From positions 1 to 6,909 of the forward strand of contig NZ_CAMLRU010000147.1 of NCBI RefSeq assembly GCF_946482535.1: 6,909 bases of DNA, in the 5' to 3' direction. Positions 6,575 through 6,909 of the stretch are shown here, piece after piece; the stretch's first letter is position 1; the number at the start of each line of letters is the position of its first letter. Below the pieces are notes generated by a model. The model saw nothing but the letters and a program-made list of their open reading frames with translations. It made no database searches and was not told the origin of the DNA. A program made the translations under genes and the position numbers. Source of the stretch: an uncultured Flavobacterium sp. GTDB taxonomy: Bacteria; Bacteroidota; Bacteroidia; Flavobacteriales; Flavobacteriaceae.

Positions 6575-6909
6575 TTAATTTGTGCGGTCGGCTAATTGTT
6601 CGATTATGGCTTGCTCTTCTTCGGTGGCGGCCAATCCAGAGATATTCCAGTAGTCCGACAGTATGGTGTTTTTCTTGTTGTAGAGCGTTTTGTCTTTAAA
6701 GACTTCGCTGTCTTTGTAACTGTAATTTTGATTGCTGAAATTGGTAGTAACAAGATAGTTTCTGACTTCAATATCGGTAGTTTTATTTTTGTCAATTCGC
6801 TCAAAACCAATTTCTTCTTTAGAGCTAACTAAATAATAATTGTCACCATCCAATCGGTAAATAGATTTAAAAATTGATTTGTAAACATTCTTGGAACCTA
6901 CAGTCTTTT
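6575..6909 (-). CDS. Hypothetical protein, C-terminal part (5' end outside window)
   Basis: The minus-strand frame is open from the right edge to a TAA at 6575-6577, giving at least 111 residues of C-terminus. I do not recognise the family. The visible part is rich in Lys, Asn, Tyr and Asp, with alternating polar/hydrophobic stretches suggesting beta-strands (NVYKSIFKSIYRLDGDNYYL, IEVRNYLVTT) and a short C-terminal helix (TEEEQAIIEQLADRT). No membrane segment, cysteine or catalytic motif is seen. A TTG at 6851-6853 is the only start-like codon that would make a short internal gene, but the frame continues past it without a stop, so I treat the gene as truncated by the window. It is co-oriented with ychF, 85 bp upstream, but ychF has its own promoter. 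The coding status is likely, since the frame is open throughout and the position fits, though a plus-strand frame across 6596-6832 is also open and is judged a shadow. Confidence 0.6.
   Translation of the reverse strand, partial: KTVGSKNVYKSIFKSIYRLDGDNYYLVSSKEEIGFERIDKNKTTDIEVRNYLVTTNFSNQNYSYKDSEVFKDKTLYNKKNTILSDYWNISGLAATEEEQAIIEQLADRTN

Noticed and set aside
6567..6576. Perfect palindrome AACCCGGGTT at the stop codon of the right-edge gene, followed by T residues on the minus strand.
   Set aside because: The palindrome has no loop, so it cannot form a stable hairpin terminator; it is more likely a chance palindrome.
6596..6832. Plus-strand open frame opposite the right-edge gene, hydrophobic and Phe/Val-rich.
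   Set aside because: Its composition is what is expected from the complement of a Lys/Asn-rich gene; it has no promoter and no recognisable domain. It cannot be excluded completely because the opposite gene is also unrecognised.
1..6909. Search for CRISPR arrays, tRNA or rRNA genes, insertion sequences and phage or defence genes.
   Set aside because: No regularly spaced long repeats, no tRNA-like folds, no transposase motifs and no terminal inverted repeats were seen; the window is almost fully occupied by housekeeping genes.

Overview
The window looks like an ordinary chromosomal housekeeping stretch from a member of the Bacteroidota, most likely the Flavobacteriaceae (Flavobacterium or a close relative). 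The evidence is AT-rich DNA, ParC and ParE proteins of the Bacteroidota type, start codons without Shine-Dalgarno sequences, and two good matches to the Bacteroidota promoter pattern (TTTG, spacer, TAnnTTTG). I see no CRISPR array, RNA gene, insertion sequence, phage gene or defence cassette.

Layout from left to right. Positions 1-350 (+) hold the 3' end of a PAS-type sensor gene; its protein stops just after the histidine-phosphoacceptor helices and has no ATPase domain. It converges on a minus-strand block, with one compact hairpin (about 421-449) between them that can terminate transcription both ways and whose T-run overlaps the parC stop codon. Then come parC (448-3174, -) and parE (3294-5147, -), the A and B subunits of topoisomerase IV. 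They are probably one transcription unit read parE then parC. The 119-bp gap between them is filled with degenerate 7-bp repeats. A 247-bp gap (5148-5394) carries the likely parE promoter, an 8-bp inverted repeat overlapping it, and the ychF terminator. The ATPase gene ychF (5395-6489, -) has a textbook Bacteroidota promoter at 6517-6547. An unrecognised minus-strand gene (6575 to the right edge) enters the window only as its C-terminal part.

How the genes work together: ParE (ATPase and TOPRIM metal site) and ParC (DNA-cleaving tyrosine and DNA-wrapping C-terminal domain) form the heterotetramer that decatenates daughter chromosomes. YchF is a separately transcribed ribosome-associated ATPase, and nothing here links the sensor fragment or the unknown gene to topoisomerase IV.

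I did not find a clear undescribed system. The points most worth a second look are a clamp-binding-like peptide (QITLSL) at the extreme C-terminus of ParC after an acidic linker, a natural alanine at the quinolone-contact serine of ParC, the heptad-repeat spacer between parE and parC, the inverted repeat over the parE promoter, and the sensor that ends without a catalytic domain.
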